Part shown: positions 53,397 through 63,200 of the stretch, one piece after another
Layout: each line of letters starts with the position of its first letter
Numbering within the stretch: position 1 is the stretch's first letter
Assembly (NCBI RefSeq): GCF_013391475.1
Contig: NZ_JACBAZ010000003.1
Location: forward strand, 496,001 to 560,000
Reading direction: 5' to 3'
Length of the DNA: 64,000 nucleotides
Source: Oceaniferula marina
GTDB lineage: Bacteria > Verrucomicrobiota > Verrucomicrobiia > Verrucomicrobiales > Akkermansiaceae
Translations under genes and position numbers: made by a program
Notes under the pieces: generated by a model
What the model was told of the DNA's origin: nothing
The model's input: the letters and a program-made list of their open reading frames with translations, nothing else
Database searches by the model: none

Positions 53397-53939
53397 ATGT
53401 CTGAACCCCTCATTGCTGAAATTAAAATGTTTGGAGGCAACTTCGCCCCGCGCGGCTGGGCTTTCTGCAACGGTCAAACCCTTGCCATTTCATCCAACTC
53501 CGCTTTATTCTCCATCCTCGGCACCATCTACGGAGGTGACGGCCGCACCACCTTCGCCCTACCCGACCTTCGCGGCCGCACCCCCATCTCATCGGGTCGT
53601 GGCCCGGGGCTAGCCAACTACAACCTTGGCCAACGAGGGGGCAGCGAACAGGTTGTTTTAAACAGCACTCAAATCCCCTCACATCACCATACAGTCAACA
53701 ACCTGAAGGTAGGTGTCAGCACCCAGGCAGCAGATACCGACGACCCCTCAGGAGCCGTCTTCGGAGTCGGCAATGAAGATGCCTTTTTTGAAGGAGCCGC
53801 CAACGCCACAATGGATGACACCTCCCTTACCGGCAACACGGACTTTACAGGTGGAAACCAATCCCACACCAACATGCAACCTTACCTCGCCACCAACTAC
53901 ATCATCGCCTTGCTAGGAATCTACCCATCAAGAAGTTAG
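53397..53939 (+). CDS. Tail-collar domain protein (MdpB-like), copy 1
   Basis: MSEPLIAEIKMFGGNFAPRG and WAFCNGQTLAIS begin a phage tail-collar fold as in the microcystin-dependent protein family. ALFSILGTIYGGDGRTTFALP, then DLRGRTPI, is the classic core, and IPSHHHTV is a His-rich motif typical of the family. The C-terminal half (NLKVGVSTQAADTDDPSG) is beta-rich, ending NMQPYLATNYIIALLGIYPSRS. Bacterial members are not part of a phage; their role is unclear. The ATG at 53397 is chosen over an upstream frame extension. Copy 2 at 54786 is a close paralogue. Confidence 0.87.
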   Translation: MSEPLIAEIKMFGGNFAPRGWAFCNGQTLAISSNSALFSILGTIYGGDGRTTFALPDLRGRTPISSGRGPGLANYNLGQRGGSEQVVLNSTQIPSHHHTVNNLKVGVSTQAADTDDPSGAVFGVGNEDAFFEGAANATMDDTSLTGNTDFTGGNQSHTNMQPYLATNYIIALLGIYPSRS

Positions 53940-53999
53940 ATCAAACCAAAACAAACTAACGACTTTTTTTACTTCTTTAATAAAACCCAATCCAAACGA

Positions 54000-54734
54000 A
54001 TGAACGCATTAACAAATCACAAAAACATTCTCAGTATCGCTATGACCACCGCCCTCGGCGTTGGCTTATCCCATGCCGCCCTCATTTCCAGCAGCATACC
54101 GACCGTTGGCGAAACCGGCGGCTTCAGTGACGGAGTTGGCGACTACTTCGGCATTGTTACTGGCGGTCTGATTGCCGGCAACACCTTCTCACCCAACACT
54201 ACAACACCTCCCGAAGGGGCACTCGCAGGGCGCGACCTCGACGACGGAGGCGCCTTGCCCGCCGACCGGACCGCTGAGTGGTCACTCCCCCTTCCCGGAG
54301 GAGCCACTCCCCCCATGAGCAGCATCATTTTCAATGGCTCCATTGCCGCGCGTGACAGCACCTCATGGGATGCCTCGGACTCCATCAAACTCGAACTCTT
54401 CATCGACGGACTCATCGCAGATAGCATCGAGTTTCGACCCAATAATCCTACCAGCACTACATCGCTGGCCGAGGACACCAATGCAGACAACATCGGTGAC
54501 GGCCCAGCCATCAATCCGCTTGCACCTTACGCGTTCCAGCTTTCCTCTCCCACCACCGCCAATACCGGCGTCACTGTAAAAATCACCGCCCATTCCGACT
54601 CAGCGAATGAAGAGTTCTGGGTCAGCGGCACCCTCTCTGCGGAGGTTGATACCTCAGGAACCGTCCCTGAACCCTCCTCCACCATGCTGCTCGGACTGGC
54701 AGGATCCATCTTGATCTTCCGTCGCAAAAAATAA
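54000..54734 (+). CDS. PEP-CTERM protein between the tail-collar genes
   Basis: A 244-residue exported protein (signal peptide ending near SHAAL) with a jelly-roll-like domain (SIIFNGSIAARDSTSWDASDSIKLELFIDG) and the C-terminal TVPEPSSTMLL, hydrophobic helix and RRKK, a PEP-CTERM tag. It is flanked on both sides by tail-collar paralogues with 50-60 base gaps and is likely transcribed with them. Surface localisation fits a display role. Confidence 0.85.
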   Translation: MNALTNHKNILSIAMTTALGVGLSHAALISSSIPTVGETGGFSDGVGDYFGIVTGGLIAGNTFSPNTTTPPEGALAGRDLDDGGALPADRTAEWSLPLPGGATPPMSSIIFNGSIAARDSTSWDASDSIKLELFIDGLIADSIEFRPNNPTSTTSLAEDTNADNIGDGPAINPLAPYAFQLSSPTTANTGVTVKITAHSDSANEEFWVSGTLSAEVDTSGTVPEPSSTMLLGLAGSILIFRRKK

Positions 54735-54785
54735 GACCCATCGATTCGATTAACATCCAGAATAACCCACTAATCCCACACAACC

Positions 54786-55337
54786 ATGGCTGATCCTTTT
54801 CTCGCAGAAATTAAAATGTTCGGGGGCAATTTTGCACCTCGCGGCTGGGCCTTTTGCAATGGCCAATTGCTCGCCATCAACAACTACCAAGCGCTCTTCT
54901 CCCTGCTGGGCACCACCTACGGGGGCGACGGACGCACTTCGTTTGGTCTGCCCGACCTCCGTGGACGAGCCGCTATTCACTCTGGAAACGCCAGCGCGGG
55001 CCCGGGACTGACCCCTCGCCCATTGGGACAAAAATCCGGGGTTGAACAGGTCACCCTGACCGCCAACCAAATTCCATCACACCATCACACTGCCTCGAAT
55101 CTGAAGGTAGGAGTCAGCACTCAGGCTGCTGACACCGATGATCCGTCCGGCACTGTCTTCGGCGTGGGTAACGAAGATGCTTTTTTCGAAGGAGCAGCCA
55201 ACGCCAACATGGGCGACAGCTCAATCACCGGCACCACGGACAACACCGGCGGCTCCCAGCCACACACCAATATGCAACCCTACCTTGCGGTCAATTACAT
55301 CATCGCCCTTCAAGGCACATTCCCATCACGTAGTTAA
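54786..55337 (+). CDS. Tail-collar domain protein (MdpB-like), copy 2
   Basis: A 183-residue paralogue of the gene at 53397; most of the sequence is alike, from ADPFLAEIKMFGGNFAPRG to YIIALQGTFPSRS. It carries the LLGTTYGGDGRTSFGLPDLR core and an IPSHHHTA motif. It differs mainly around SGNASAGPGLTPRPLGQKSG. No signal peptide, so export or assembly would need another route. Followed directly by the Tat-signal gene. Confidence 0.87.
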   Translation: MADPFLAEIKMFGGNFAPRGWAFCNGQLLAINNYQALFSLLGTTYGGDGRTSFGLPDLRGRAAIHSGNASAGPGLTPRPLGQKSGVEQVTLTANQIPSHHHTASNLKVGVSTQAADTDDPSGTVFGVGNEDAFFEGAANANMGDSSITGTTDNTGGSQPHTNMQPYLAVNYIIALQGTFPSRS

Positions 55338-55355
55338 TCCCAAGCCCCCATCACC

Positions 55356-56387
55356 ATGCGCACATCACAAACCCGAAGACATTTTCTTCACAGACTTGGC
55401 TGGGTCTCCGGTGCAGGCCTGGCCTCGCCACAGTTATTACTCGCCGATACCAGCTCACACCGCCGCAGCGGCCAAGCCCGTCGTAGCCTGCAAAAAGTCC
55501 TGTCATTCGTGGACCGCTATGCCAGCCAATCCTGCCTTTGTGGTATCAGTGCCGCGGTAGAAGCCACCGGAGGCCAACAAAACACCCCGGTTCAGATCCT
55601 TGCCTGCATTGCATCCACCGAAAGCCTGACCCGAGCCCTCACCCATACGGCAGGGTTACCATTCAATCAGGTTTACGCCGATGGCAACCAACTCGCATTC
55701 CACTACTCAGGACGCGAATACACCATCTTCAACCAGCATGCTGAAGAATTCTCACAGCAAAAAGAAACCATTCACCGCTATGGAGTAGGACCGGAAAGCA
55801 GCACCGCAGCCTATGCCCACGACTACCTTACTTGGGACAACCAATCCCGAAAACTCAGCGACCTCAAACGCACGGTTGTCGGCAACAAGATCATACTCAA
55901 AAAGGTCCTGCCAGCCGGAGTTTCCTACCAATTCCAGGATATTCTCAAAGGTATGCTCGACGCCTCCATCCTGGAGCTTGAGACGCCGGAAGCCATCCTT
56001 AACGAATGGCGGCACACCCTGAAGAATACCCAACCTGAGGACCCGGATACCATCACCGCCTGCTTACTGAGCCACCTGACCGACCTTAGCTTCTACCTGG
56101 AGGAGCCCGCCATCATCTCGCTGCTGCAAAGCCCACTACTTGCTGAGTCACTTCGTCAGGTGTTGTCGATTCGCACTCAGGATCTCATTACCTGCTTCAA
56201 ACAACTCAAACCAAAGGCTCTGCGAAGAAAGGATCAGGAAAGCCTCTGGCACGCAGCCCTCATCGCCGTTTGCCCGGATGGAGCGAATAACCAGACACTC
56301 CAAGCCCACTTCTTAAACCCCGGTTCGCATTCCAAGCGAATCTCTCCCCACGCGACCTGGCGTCGCGCCTGCCAACTGAGTGCTTGA
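55356..56387 (+). CDS. Tat-signal protein of unknown function
   Basis: The N-terminus MRTSQTRRHFLHRLGWVSGAGL is a twin-arginine signal. The mature 310 residues are mostly helical (for example SFVDRYASQSCLCGISAAVEA and ILKGMLDASILELETPEAILN), with a CLCG pair that might bind metal or form a disulfide. I do not recognise the family. It starts 18 bases after tail-collar copy 2 and is probably the last gene of that unit. The following 234 bases (56388-56621) contain no clear gene. Confidence 0.65.
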   Translation: MRTSQTRRHFLHRLGWVSGAGLASPQLLLADTSSHRRSGQARRSLQKVLSFVDRYASQSCLCGISAAVEATGGQQNTPVQILACIASTESLTRALTHTAGLPFNQVYADGNQLAFHYSGREYTIFNQHAEEFSQQKETIHRYGVGPESSTAAYAHDYLTWDNQSRKLSDLKRTVVGNKIILKKVLPAGVSYQFQDILKGMLDASILELETPEAILNEWRHTLKNTQPEDPDTITACLLSHLTDLSFYLEEPAIISLLQSPLLAESLRQVLSIRTQDLITCFKQLKPKALRRKDQESLWHAALIAVCPDGANNQTLQAHFLNPGSHSKRISPHATWRRACQLSA

Positions 56388-56621
56388 TGCTCCTAAGTAC
56401 CACGTGGCACTCCCCCTCTGCGCCTTTGGCGCAAAACCAAAACCCCCTTCCCCCAGCCTGTGCCCACCCCGGGGCACAGGCATTTTTTGGCCTCTTGCCC
56501 GGAAACCAAAGCCCCATGTGCTCGCTCATTGCTCTCATCCCTCAGGACACGGCCGGCTCTGTAAAATTCCCCAACATTTATAATCGCCTCAAACCTGGTT
56601 TTCGTCTTTGATGCACGCACT

Positions 56622-57374
56622 GTGAAGGAAATCTGGGAACAAGCGATACTCTCCTACAACCTGCCACTCACCGTTGCGCTGGGTCTGGTCATCGTTTTCT
56701 GGATTCTGGCCGTCATCGGAACCATCGATTTCGAGTCACTCGACTTCGATTTTGATTTCGACGCCGATGTGGATGCAGACCTCGATGCCGATCTGGATAC
56801 GGATGTCACCCCCGGTTCTGGAGGTTTCATGATGACCATCCTCAAATTTGTCAATGCCACCGATGTGCCGGTCATGATGGTGCTGAGTTTTCTCACCTTG
56901 TTCATGTGGACTTTCGCCATCATCTCCAATGCCGCCTTCAACCCGAATCACTCCTGGCTGATTGCCTCTGGACTGATCGTCGGCAATTTCTTCCTCAGCT
57001 GCCTGATGGTCAAAATCACCACCCAGCCTTTCCGTCCGTTTTTTAATGCGTTCAAAAAAGGGGAAAACGATGACGAACCGGTGATTGGCCGGGTCGGCAC
57101 CGTCAAATCCCGGGTCATCGACACCAAATACGGTCAGGTCGAAATCCCACGGGATAACGGAGCCCCCGCCATCGTCAACTGCCGCATGGCTGACGATCAC
57201 GAGTCCATGGTTCGGGGCGACCAGGTTCTGGTCTTCAGTAAGGATAAGGAGAAAAACTTATTCCTCGTCCGCAGCGCCACCCCCTCTCAGGAAAAACAAG
57301 AATCAACAGAAAAACAAACAACCCAGCATCAAACAACTACATCACAACCATCCCAACTAGAAAACCATGAATAA
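56622..57374 (+). CDS. OB-fold membrane protein, YqiJ-like
   Basis: Starts at a GTG. TM1 (about 12-33) is followed by an Asp-rich loop with repeated FDFDADVDADLDADLDTDV, then TM2-3 (about 75-130). A cytosolic OB-fold of the NfeD/YqiJ type (GRVGTVKSRVIDTKYGQVEI) and a Gln/Thr-rich tail end the protein. E. coli YqiJ works beside the flotillin YqiK, and here the flotillin gene begins before this one ends (57367-57374). The Asp repeats are unusual for the family and could bind calcium. Confidence 0.82.
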   Translation: MKEIWEQAILSYNLPLTVALGLVIVFWILAVIGTIDFESLDFDFDFDADVDADLDADLDTDVTPGSGGFMMTILKFVNATDVPVMMVLSFLTLFMWTFAIISNAAFNPNHSWLIASGLIVGNFFLSCLMVKITTQPFRPFFNAFKKGENDDEPVIGRVGTVKSRVIDTKYGQVEIPRDNGAPAIVNCRMADDHESMVRGDQVLVFSKDKEKNLFLVRSATPSQEKQESTEKQTTQHQTTTSQPSQLENHE

Positions 57375-59439
57375 TATAACACTAATCGCAGGACTCTGGG
57401 ACATCATCAAAGGTCTCGGTGTTGGAGTGCCCATCGTCTTCGGCGTTATTGCCATCGCCGTCATTTTCGCTTTCGTCAATTGTTTCCGTAAAGTGGAAAA
57501 GGGAACCGCCTTGATCCGCACCGGACTAGGTGAAACCAAGGTTACCTTCACCGGCATGATGGTCTACCCCGTCGTCCACCGCGCCGAACTCATGGACATC
57601 TCACTGAAACGCATCGAAATCGACCGGACCGGTAAAAACGGACTGATCTGTAAGGATAACATGCGGGCCGATATCAAGGTTGCCTTCTTTGTCCGGGTCA
57701 ACAACGTGCGCGAAGAAGTCGTCCGCGTCGCCGAATCGATTGGCTGCGACCGTGCATCGTCCGAACAGGAAATCCGCGTCCTCTTCGATGCCAAGTTCTC
57801 TGAGGCCCTGAAAACTGTCGGTAAGAAATTCGATTTCATCCAGCTCTACGAAGAGCGGGACACCTTCCGTGATGAAATCCTGAAATGTATTGGCACCGAC
57901 CTCAACGGCTTCGTGCTCGATGACGCCGCCATTGACTACCTTGAACAAACACCCATCGAGGCCCTCGACCCCGATAACATCCTCGATGCCGAAGGTATCA
58001 AAAAGATTCACGACCTCACCGCCGCCCAGGCGAAACTCTCCAACAACATTCAACGAGACAAGGAGAAGGTGATCAAACAACAAGACGTCGAGGCACGCGA
58101 GGCAATCCTCGAACTCGAACGCCAACTCGCTGAAACCGAAGCCAAACAACAGCGGGAAGTCGATACCGTCCAGGCACGCGAACAGGCCGAAGCCCTGAAA
58201 GTCCAGGAAGAAGAACGCCAAAAGGCCGAGCAGGCACGCATCGCCGCCGAAGAGGAAATCCAAATTTCCGAGGAAAACAAACAACGCCAGGTGCTGGTTG
58301 CCCTTCGGAACAAGGAGCGAACCGACGCCGTCGAACTCGAACGCGTCAAACGCGATCAGGAACTTGAAGCGATCGAACGCGCCCGCGTCACCGAACTCAA
58401 GGACATCGAGAAAGATAAAGCCGTCGAGGTGCAGAGGAAGGAAATCCAGGATGTCATCAAAGAGCGTGTCGCCGTGGAAAAAACCGTGGTGATCGAACAA
58501 GAGAAAATCAAAGACACCGAAGCCTTTGCCGGTGCCGACCGGACCAAGCAGGTGAAAGTCACCCTCGCCGAAGCCGAAGCCCAGGAAGTTTTGATCGAGC
58601 AGATCAAAAAAGCCGAAGCCCAGAAAGAGGCTGCCCAGCTGCGCGCCGATCAGGAGCTCTACGAGCGGGTCAAAGCCGCCGAAGCCGCCAAACAAGCCGC
58701 CGAACTCCACGCCGAGGAGGTCGTGGTTGCCGCCGAAGCCGAACAAACCGCCGCCGAGAAACAAGCACTCGCCAAGAAGATGCTCGCCGAAGCCACCGCC
58801 AAGGAGGCCGCCGCCGTCGGATTGGGTGAAGCCGAGGTCATGCTCGCCGTGGCCGATGCCACCGAGAAACAAGGAACCGCCGAAGCCACCGTCGACCGCC
58901 TCAAGTTCGAGGCCGAGGCCGATGGTATCCACAAGAAGGCCGATGCCATGAAACTCTTCGAAGAAGCCGGTCAGGAACACGAAGAATTCAAACTGGAACT
59001 CGAGAAGGAAAAAGCTGTGGAGCTCGCCGCGATCGACGTCCAACGCCAGATTGCCGAACAGCAGGCAGTCGTGGTGGGAGAAGCCCTCAAGTCCGCCAAC
59101 ATCGACATCGTCGGTGGCGAGACTCAGTTCTTCGACCGCATCACCAATGCCATCACCACCGGTAAGGCCGTCGACCGCACCGTCGACAACTCCCGGGTGC
59201 TGGGCGATGTCAAGGAGACCTTCTTCAACGGCGACCCGGAGTATTACAAGTCCCAGATCCAGTCGTGGCTCGACCAGTTTGGTGTCGAAACCGAGGACAT
59301 TAAAAACCTCTCTGTCGGCGCTCTGCTCGGCAGCTTGGTCCCAATGGCCGAAGGTGAAAAGCGCACCCAGCTGCTCTCATTCCTCAACGCCGCCGAACGT
59401 TTCAACATCAAAGACCAACCCGCCAAAAACTTCCTCTAA
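57367..59439 (+). CDS. Flotillin-like SPFH domain protein (YqiK-like)
   Basis: One TM helix near residues 15-36, then a SPFH/Band 7 domain (about 37-200: KVEKGTALIRTGLGETKVTF, later NMRADIKVAFFVRVNNVREEV). A long Ala/Glu/Lys-rich coiled coil follows (210-590), with a C-terminal helical tail (EYYKSQIQSWLDQFGVE). It scaffolds membrane microdomains. It overlaps the OB-fold gene and is followed by the GxxExxY module and the DUF3686 ATPase gene, all in the same direction. The coil makes the opposite strand look open; that frame is a shadow. Confidence 0.9.
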   Translation: MNNITLIAGLWDIIKGLGVGVPIVFGVIAIAVIFAFVNCFRKVEKGTALIRTGLGETKVTFTGMMVYPVVHRAELMDISLKRIEIDRTGKNGLICKDNMRADIKVAFFVRVNNVREEVVRVAESIGCDRASSEQEIRVLFDAKFSEALKTVGKKFDFIQLYEERDTFRDEILKCIGTDLNGFVLDDAAIDYLEQTPIEALDPDNILDAEGIKKIHDLTAAQAKLSNNIQRDKEKVIKQQDVEAREAILELERQLAETEAKQQREVDTVQAREQAEALKVQEEERQKAEQARIAAEEEIQISEENKQRQVLVALRNKERTDAVELERVKRDQELEAIERARVTELKDIEKDKAVEVQRKEIQDVIKERVAVEKTVVIEQEKIKDTEAFAGADRTKQVKVTLAEAEAQEVLIEQIKKAEAQKEAAQLRADQELYERVKAAEAAKQAAELHAEEVVVAAEAEQTAAEKQALAKKMLAEATAKEAAAVGLGEAEVMLAVADATEKQGTAEATVDRLKFEAEADGIHKKADAMKLFEEAGQEHEEFKLELEKEKAVELAAIDVQRQIAEQQAVVVGEALKSANIDIVGGETQFFDRITNAITTGKAVDRTVDNSRVLGDVKETFFNGDPEYYKSQIQSWLDQFGVETEDIKNLSVGALLGSLVPMAEGEKRTQLLSFLNAAERFNIKDQPAKNFL

Positions 59440-59455
59440 CCTGGATAGGATTCGA

Positions 59456-59482
59456 CCACGGAACACACCGAATACACGGAAA
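59456..59482 (+). repeat. Inverted repeat upstream of the GxxExxY gene
   Basis: This 27-base sequence, starting CCACGGAACACACCG, is the inverted form (one mismatch) of the TTTCCGTGTATTCAGTGTG unit that recurs at 59921, 60055 and 60176 downstream of the GxxExxY gene. The gene is thus bracketed by inverted repeats. Confidence 0.8.
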
Positions 59483-59490
59483 TTATTGCC

Positions 59491-59865
59491 ATGAGCTTGC
59501 TGTTTGAAAAGGAAAGCTATGCAATCCGTGGGGCGTGTTTCGAGGTCTACCGGGACAAAGGATGTGGATTCCTAGAGGATGTCTACCAAGAGTGCTTGGA
59601 AATTGAATTTGAGCATCAAAACATTCCCTATGTAGCCCAACCAACTCTTGAGCTGGGCTACAGGGGAAAAACTCTCAGACAAACTTACAAGCCCGATTTC
59701 ATCTGCTACGGAGAAATCATCCTAGAAATCAAAGCTGCAAAAAACATTGGCGACTCACACCGAGCCCAACTCCACAACTACCTCAAAGCCACCCGGAAAC
59801 GTCTCGGTTTCCTAGTCAACTTTAGCCATCACCCCAAAATAGAAATCGAACGCATCATTCTGTAA
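59491..59865 (+). CDS. GxxExxY family protein (PD-(D/E)XK-like)
   Basis: A 124-residue protein with the family-defining GFLEDVYQECL, then YKPDFICYGEIILEIKAAK, in which Asp, Glu and Lys fit a PD-(D/E)XK nuclease core, and HRAQLHNYLKATRKRLGFLVNF at the end. Function is not established; a nuclease role is inferred from the core residues. It sits within an inverted repeat/tandem repeat array in the middle of the flotillin-ATPase unit and looks inserted there. Confidence 0.88.
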   Translation: MSLLFEKESYAIRGACFEVYRDKGCGFLEDVYQECLEIEFEHQNIPYVAQPTLELGYRGKTLRQTYKPDFICYGEIILEIKAAKNIGDSHRAQLHNYLKATRKRLGFLVNFSHHPKIEIERIIL

Positions 59866-59920
59866 AACTTCCGTATATTCTGAGCATCCCATCATTCTCA
59901 ATGACCCACGCAACCATAGC

Positions 59921-60209
59921 ACTTTCCGTGTATTCAGTGTGTTCCGTGGTTAACATTGAACACTCACTCTCAACACCCGCGATTCGAAACATCCGTCCGA
60001 TTCAAGGTTTCAAATAATCATCCCAAGCCATCATCCCAAGCCATCAACCCCTGCACTTTCCGTGTATTCAGTGTGTTCCGTGGTTAACATTGAACACTCA
60101 CTCTCAACAACCACGATTCGAAACATCCACCCGATTCAAGGTTTCAAATAATCATCCCAAGCCATCAACCCCTGCACTTTCCGTGTATTCAGTGTGTTCC
60201 GTGGTTAAC
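59921..60209 (+). repeat. Tandem direct repeats downstream of the GxxExxY gene
   Basis: Two full units (59921-60054, 134 bases, including a 13-base internal duplication; 60055-60175, 121 bases) and a partial third (60176-60209). Each opens with ACTTTCCGTGTATTCAGTGT and continues with TTCCGTGGTTAAC, a region with GATTCGAAACATCC and GATTCAAGGTTTC, and a TCATCCCAAGCC end. The unit is too long and irregular for CRISPR. The third copy ends 6 bases before the ATPase start codon. Confidence 0.85.
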
Positions 60210-60214
60210 TAAAA

Positions 60215-63200
60215 ATGTCAGATCAACAGCAACAGCTAGAAAGTGGTGCCTACGAGGTCATCCGTGGGCGCATGGAAAAACATGGCCTGGACCTGCGTGA
60301 ACGGATCGAAAAACTCAACACCGACCGGAAGCAGATCTTTGGTGCAATCGACCCCGCCCTCATCGCCACCGAGCGCATCAGCACCGAGCACAACTGCGTG
60401 CCGCGCGATATGGTATCGATCGGGGCCAATCGATTCCTGTTCGGCTACAACATCCAGTTCGGGCTGAAAAAAACCACCCACCCGTCCGACGTTTTCGACA
60501 TCTACGAATACGACCCGGAATCCCATGCTTTCTCCAAGCTCGATGAAGTCGCCATCTTTGGTTCCGAGTTCGCCGAAGACTTCCAGTACCTCTACAAGTA
60601 CTACAAACAAACGACCTTTGTAAAATTCATGCTCATCGGCCCGCACCTCTACATGGGCATGCGGATCGGCAAAGCGATCGACGACATCAAAACCTTCAAG
60701 TGGCTCATCAATGGTGATGGCTCACTCGAATACCTCGGCAACCGCTTCGACCACGAGTATCTTTTCCCACCCCAGCAGGAATTCGAATGGATCCGCGCCC
60801 ACCGCGATATGCAACGCGGCGGCGAACACCCACACATTTCGATCGACGACCGGATCTTTGTCGAAACCGTCGGTGGCGACCTCACCATCAAGGTCGAGGA
60901 TAATACCTCAGACGGCAAAGGCATCTACGAAGAAGAAGTCTCCGACCTCGACCAAACACTCGACGATGCCGAGATCTTCTACGCCAGCGTCGGTCCCCTG
61001 ATCCTACTTAAAATCCTCCCCTACCGCGAGGAAGACTACCGCTACCTCGTCTATAACGAAAAAACCCAGGATGTCCACCGACTCGATGCCATTGGCCACT
61101 CCTGCGTCCTGCTCCCCGACGAGCACGGACTGATCTTTGCCAACGGCTACCTTCAACTCAGCGGCGAAATCAAAACCTTCGACCACGGTATCCTCGACAT
61201 GCGTTTTGAAAAACGCATTGTCAGCGCCAACGGCGAAGACACCCTCTTTGTGTTCTACAACCGAGCCAGCGGAGATTACGTTCTACTCTCCTACAACTTG
61301 ATCGAGCGCTCGGTGGAAAACCCGATCATCTGCAGCGGTTACTCACTCTTCCCCGACGGCAAACTACTCTACTTCCGCTCCGAGGGACAGCGCTCCGGCA
61401 ATGGCGAGGCCAAGCCCCCCGAACCTCAAAAACATCATGTCATCCAGGCATGGCAAACCCCCTACCTCAACGACGAGTTCTCGGCCCGAATCACCGCCGA
61501 AAACGATTCCTTTCTCTTCAAAATTGGCAACCCGGACATCGTCCGCTGTATGGCCGAGTGCCGCGAGGTTCTCAATTTGTTAGGAAAAGAGGATTCCTAT
61601 GCCGGACTCTACCTCGATCTGGTCAAAAAGACCGGCGACATCAACGACGCCTATTTCTGGGTCAGTAAAAACGAAGCCTACAAGCTCTCCGATCCACTAC
61701 GGGAAATCAATGCCGCCGCCAACTCCGCCATCGATGAGTTCGACAAGGTGGTCCGACTCCGCCAATCGACCGGCGAACAGACCACGGCCACCCAGGAATC
61801 CGTTCGCACCCTGATCCGTCAGGTCGAACACTCCCCGCCCGATGACATCCAGGGATACGTGCACCAGCTCACCAGCCTACGCACCCTGCGTGGAGATATC
61901 ATCGGCCTGCGCGACCTCCGCTACGTCGACCTCGATCTTGTTGCATCCTTAGAACAAGACGTTGTCACCGCCACTGAGACGGTTTCACAAAAAACCGTCA
62001 ATTTCCTGCTCACGCCGGAAGCTCTCGATTCCTACCGGTCCGCTGTCGATGAACAAAAAGCATCGATTGCAAAATTGAAAAAGGTCACCGAGGCCGACGA
62101 CACCGCTGAGTCACTCGACAACGCCGGCGCCGAACTCGAAATGCTGATCGATGTGGTCAGCAATCTAAAAATTGAAGATGCCACCCAGACAACCGCGATC
62201 ATCGAGAGCATCTCCAGTATTTACTCGACCCTCAATGCCGTTCGCGCCGAACTGAAAAACAAACGTCAATCGCTGGCGAAGTCGGAGGGCACGGCCCAGT
62301 TTGGTGCCCAGATGAAACTGCTCGGTCAGGCAGTAGTCAATTACCTCGACCTCTGCGATCACCCGGACAAGTGCGAAGAGTATCTGACCAAAGTCATGGT
62401 GCAGATCGAGGAACTCGAAGGAAAATTTGCCGAGTTCGATGAGTATGCCGACGAACTCGCCGCCAAACGCGAGGAGGTCTACGACGCCTTTGAAACCCGC
62501 AAGACCACCTTGCTGGAAAAACGTAACAAGCGGGCTGCCAATCTGGTCAAATCCGCCGAGCGGGTGCTCTCCGGGATCAAACATCGCGCCGAAGGCTTCA
62601 AGGAGATCAATGAGATCAACGGCTACTTCGCCGGCGACCTGATGATATCCAAAGTCCGCGACATCATCGAGCAACTTGAAGAACTCGGCGATACCGTCAA
62701 AGCCGCCGACATCCAGACCCAGCTGAAAACGCTGAAAGAAGATGCCGTCCGACAGCTCAAGGACCGCAAGGAGCTCTACGTCGATGGCAAAAACATCATC
62801 CAATTCGGCAAACACAAATTCAACGTCAACACCCAGGAGCTGCAACTCTCAATCGTCCCCCGCGACAAGGATATGTGTTTCCACCTCGCTGGCACCGATT
62901 TCTTTGAGCCTATCACCGAACCCGCCTTCCTCGAAACCAGCGCTGTCTGGGAGCAAGAGGTTATCTCGGAAAACAAACAGGTCTACCGCGCCGAATACCT
63001 CGCTTACCAGTTTCTTCGTGACGGTGACCTTCGGTCAGCCAGTCAATCGCTTGAAACGGAGCACTTGAAACTTGAAACTCTGAGCCGCTTCGCCGCCGAG
63101 CGTTACACTGAGGCCTACACCAAAGGCGTTCACGACCAGGACGCTTTCAAAATCCTCGAAGCCCTGCTCCCCATTCATAAAACGATTGGCCTCCTAAGAT

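Noticed and set aside
53397-55337. Prophage remnant suggested by tail-collar domains
   Set aside because: No other phage structural, lysis or integrase gene is present; MdpB-like proteins occur as cellular genes, and a PEP-CTERM gene lies between them.
56384-56611. 75-codon frame after the Tat protein gene
   Set aside because: Low-complexity Pro/Ser-rich sequence with no start context and other open frames on both strands; treated as spacer.
57601-59043. 480-codon minus-strand frame opposite the flotillin
   Set aside because: It is antisense of an Ala/Glu/Lys coiled coil, which gives Phe/Leu/Gly-rich shadow sequence with no domain.
59921-60209. CRISPR-like look of the tandem repeats
   Set aside because: Units are more than 120 bases, too few, with no unique spacers and no cas genes.
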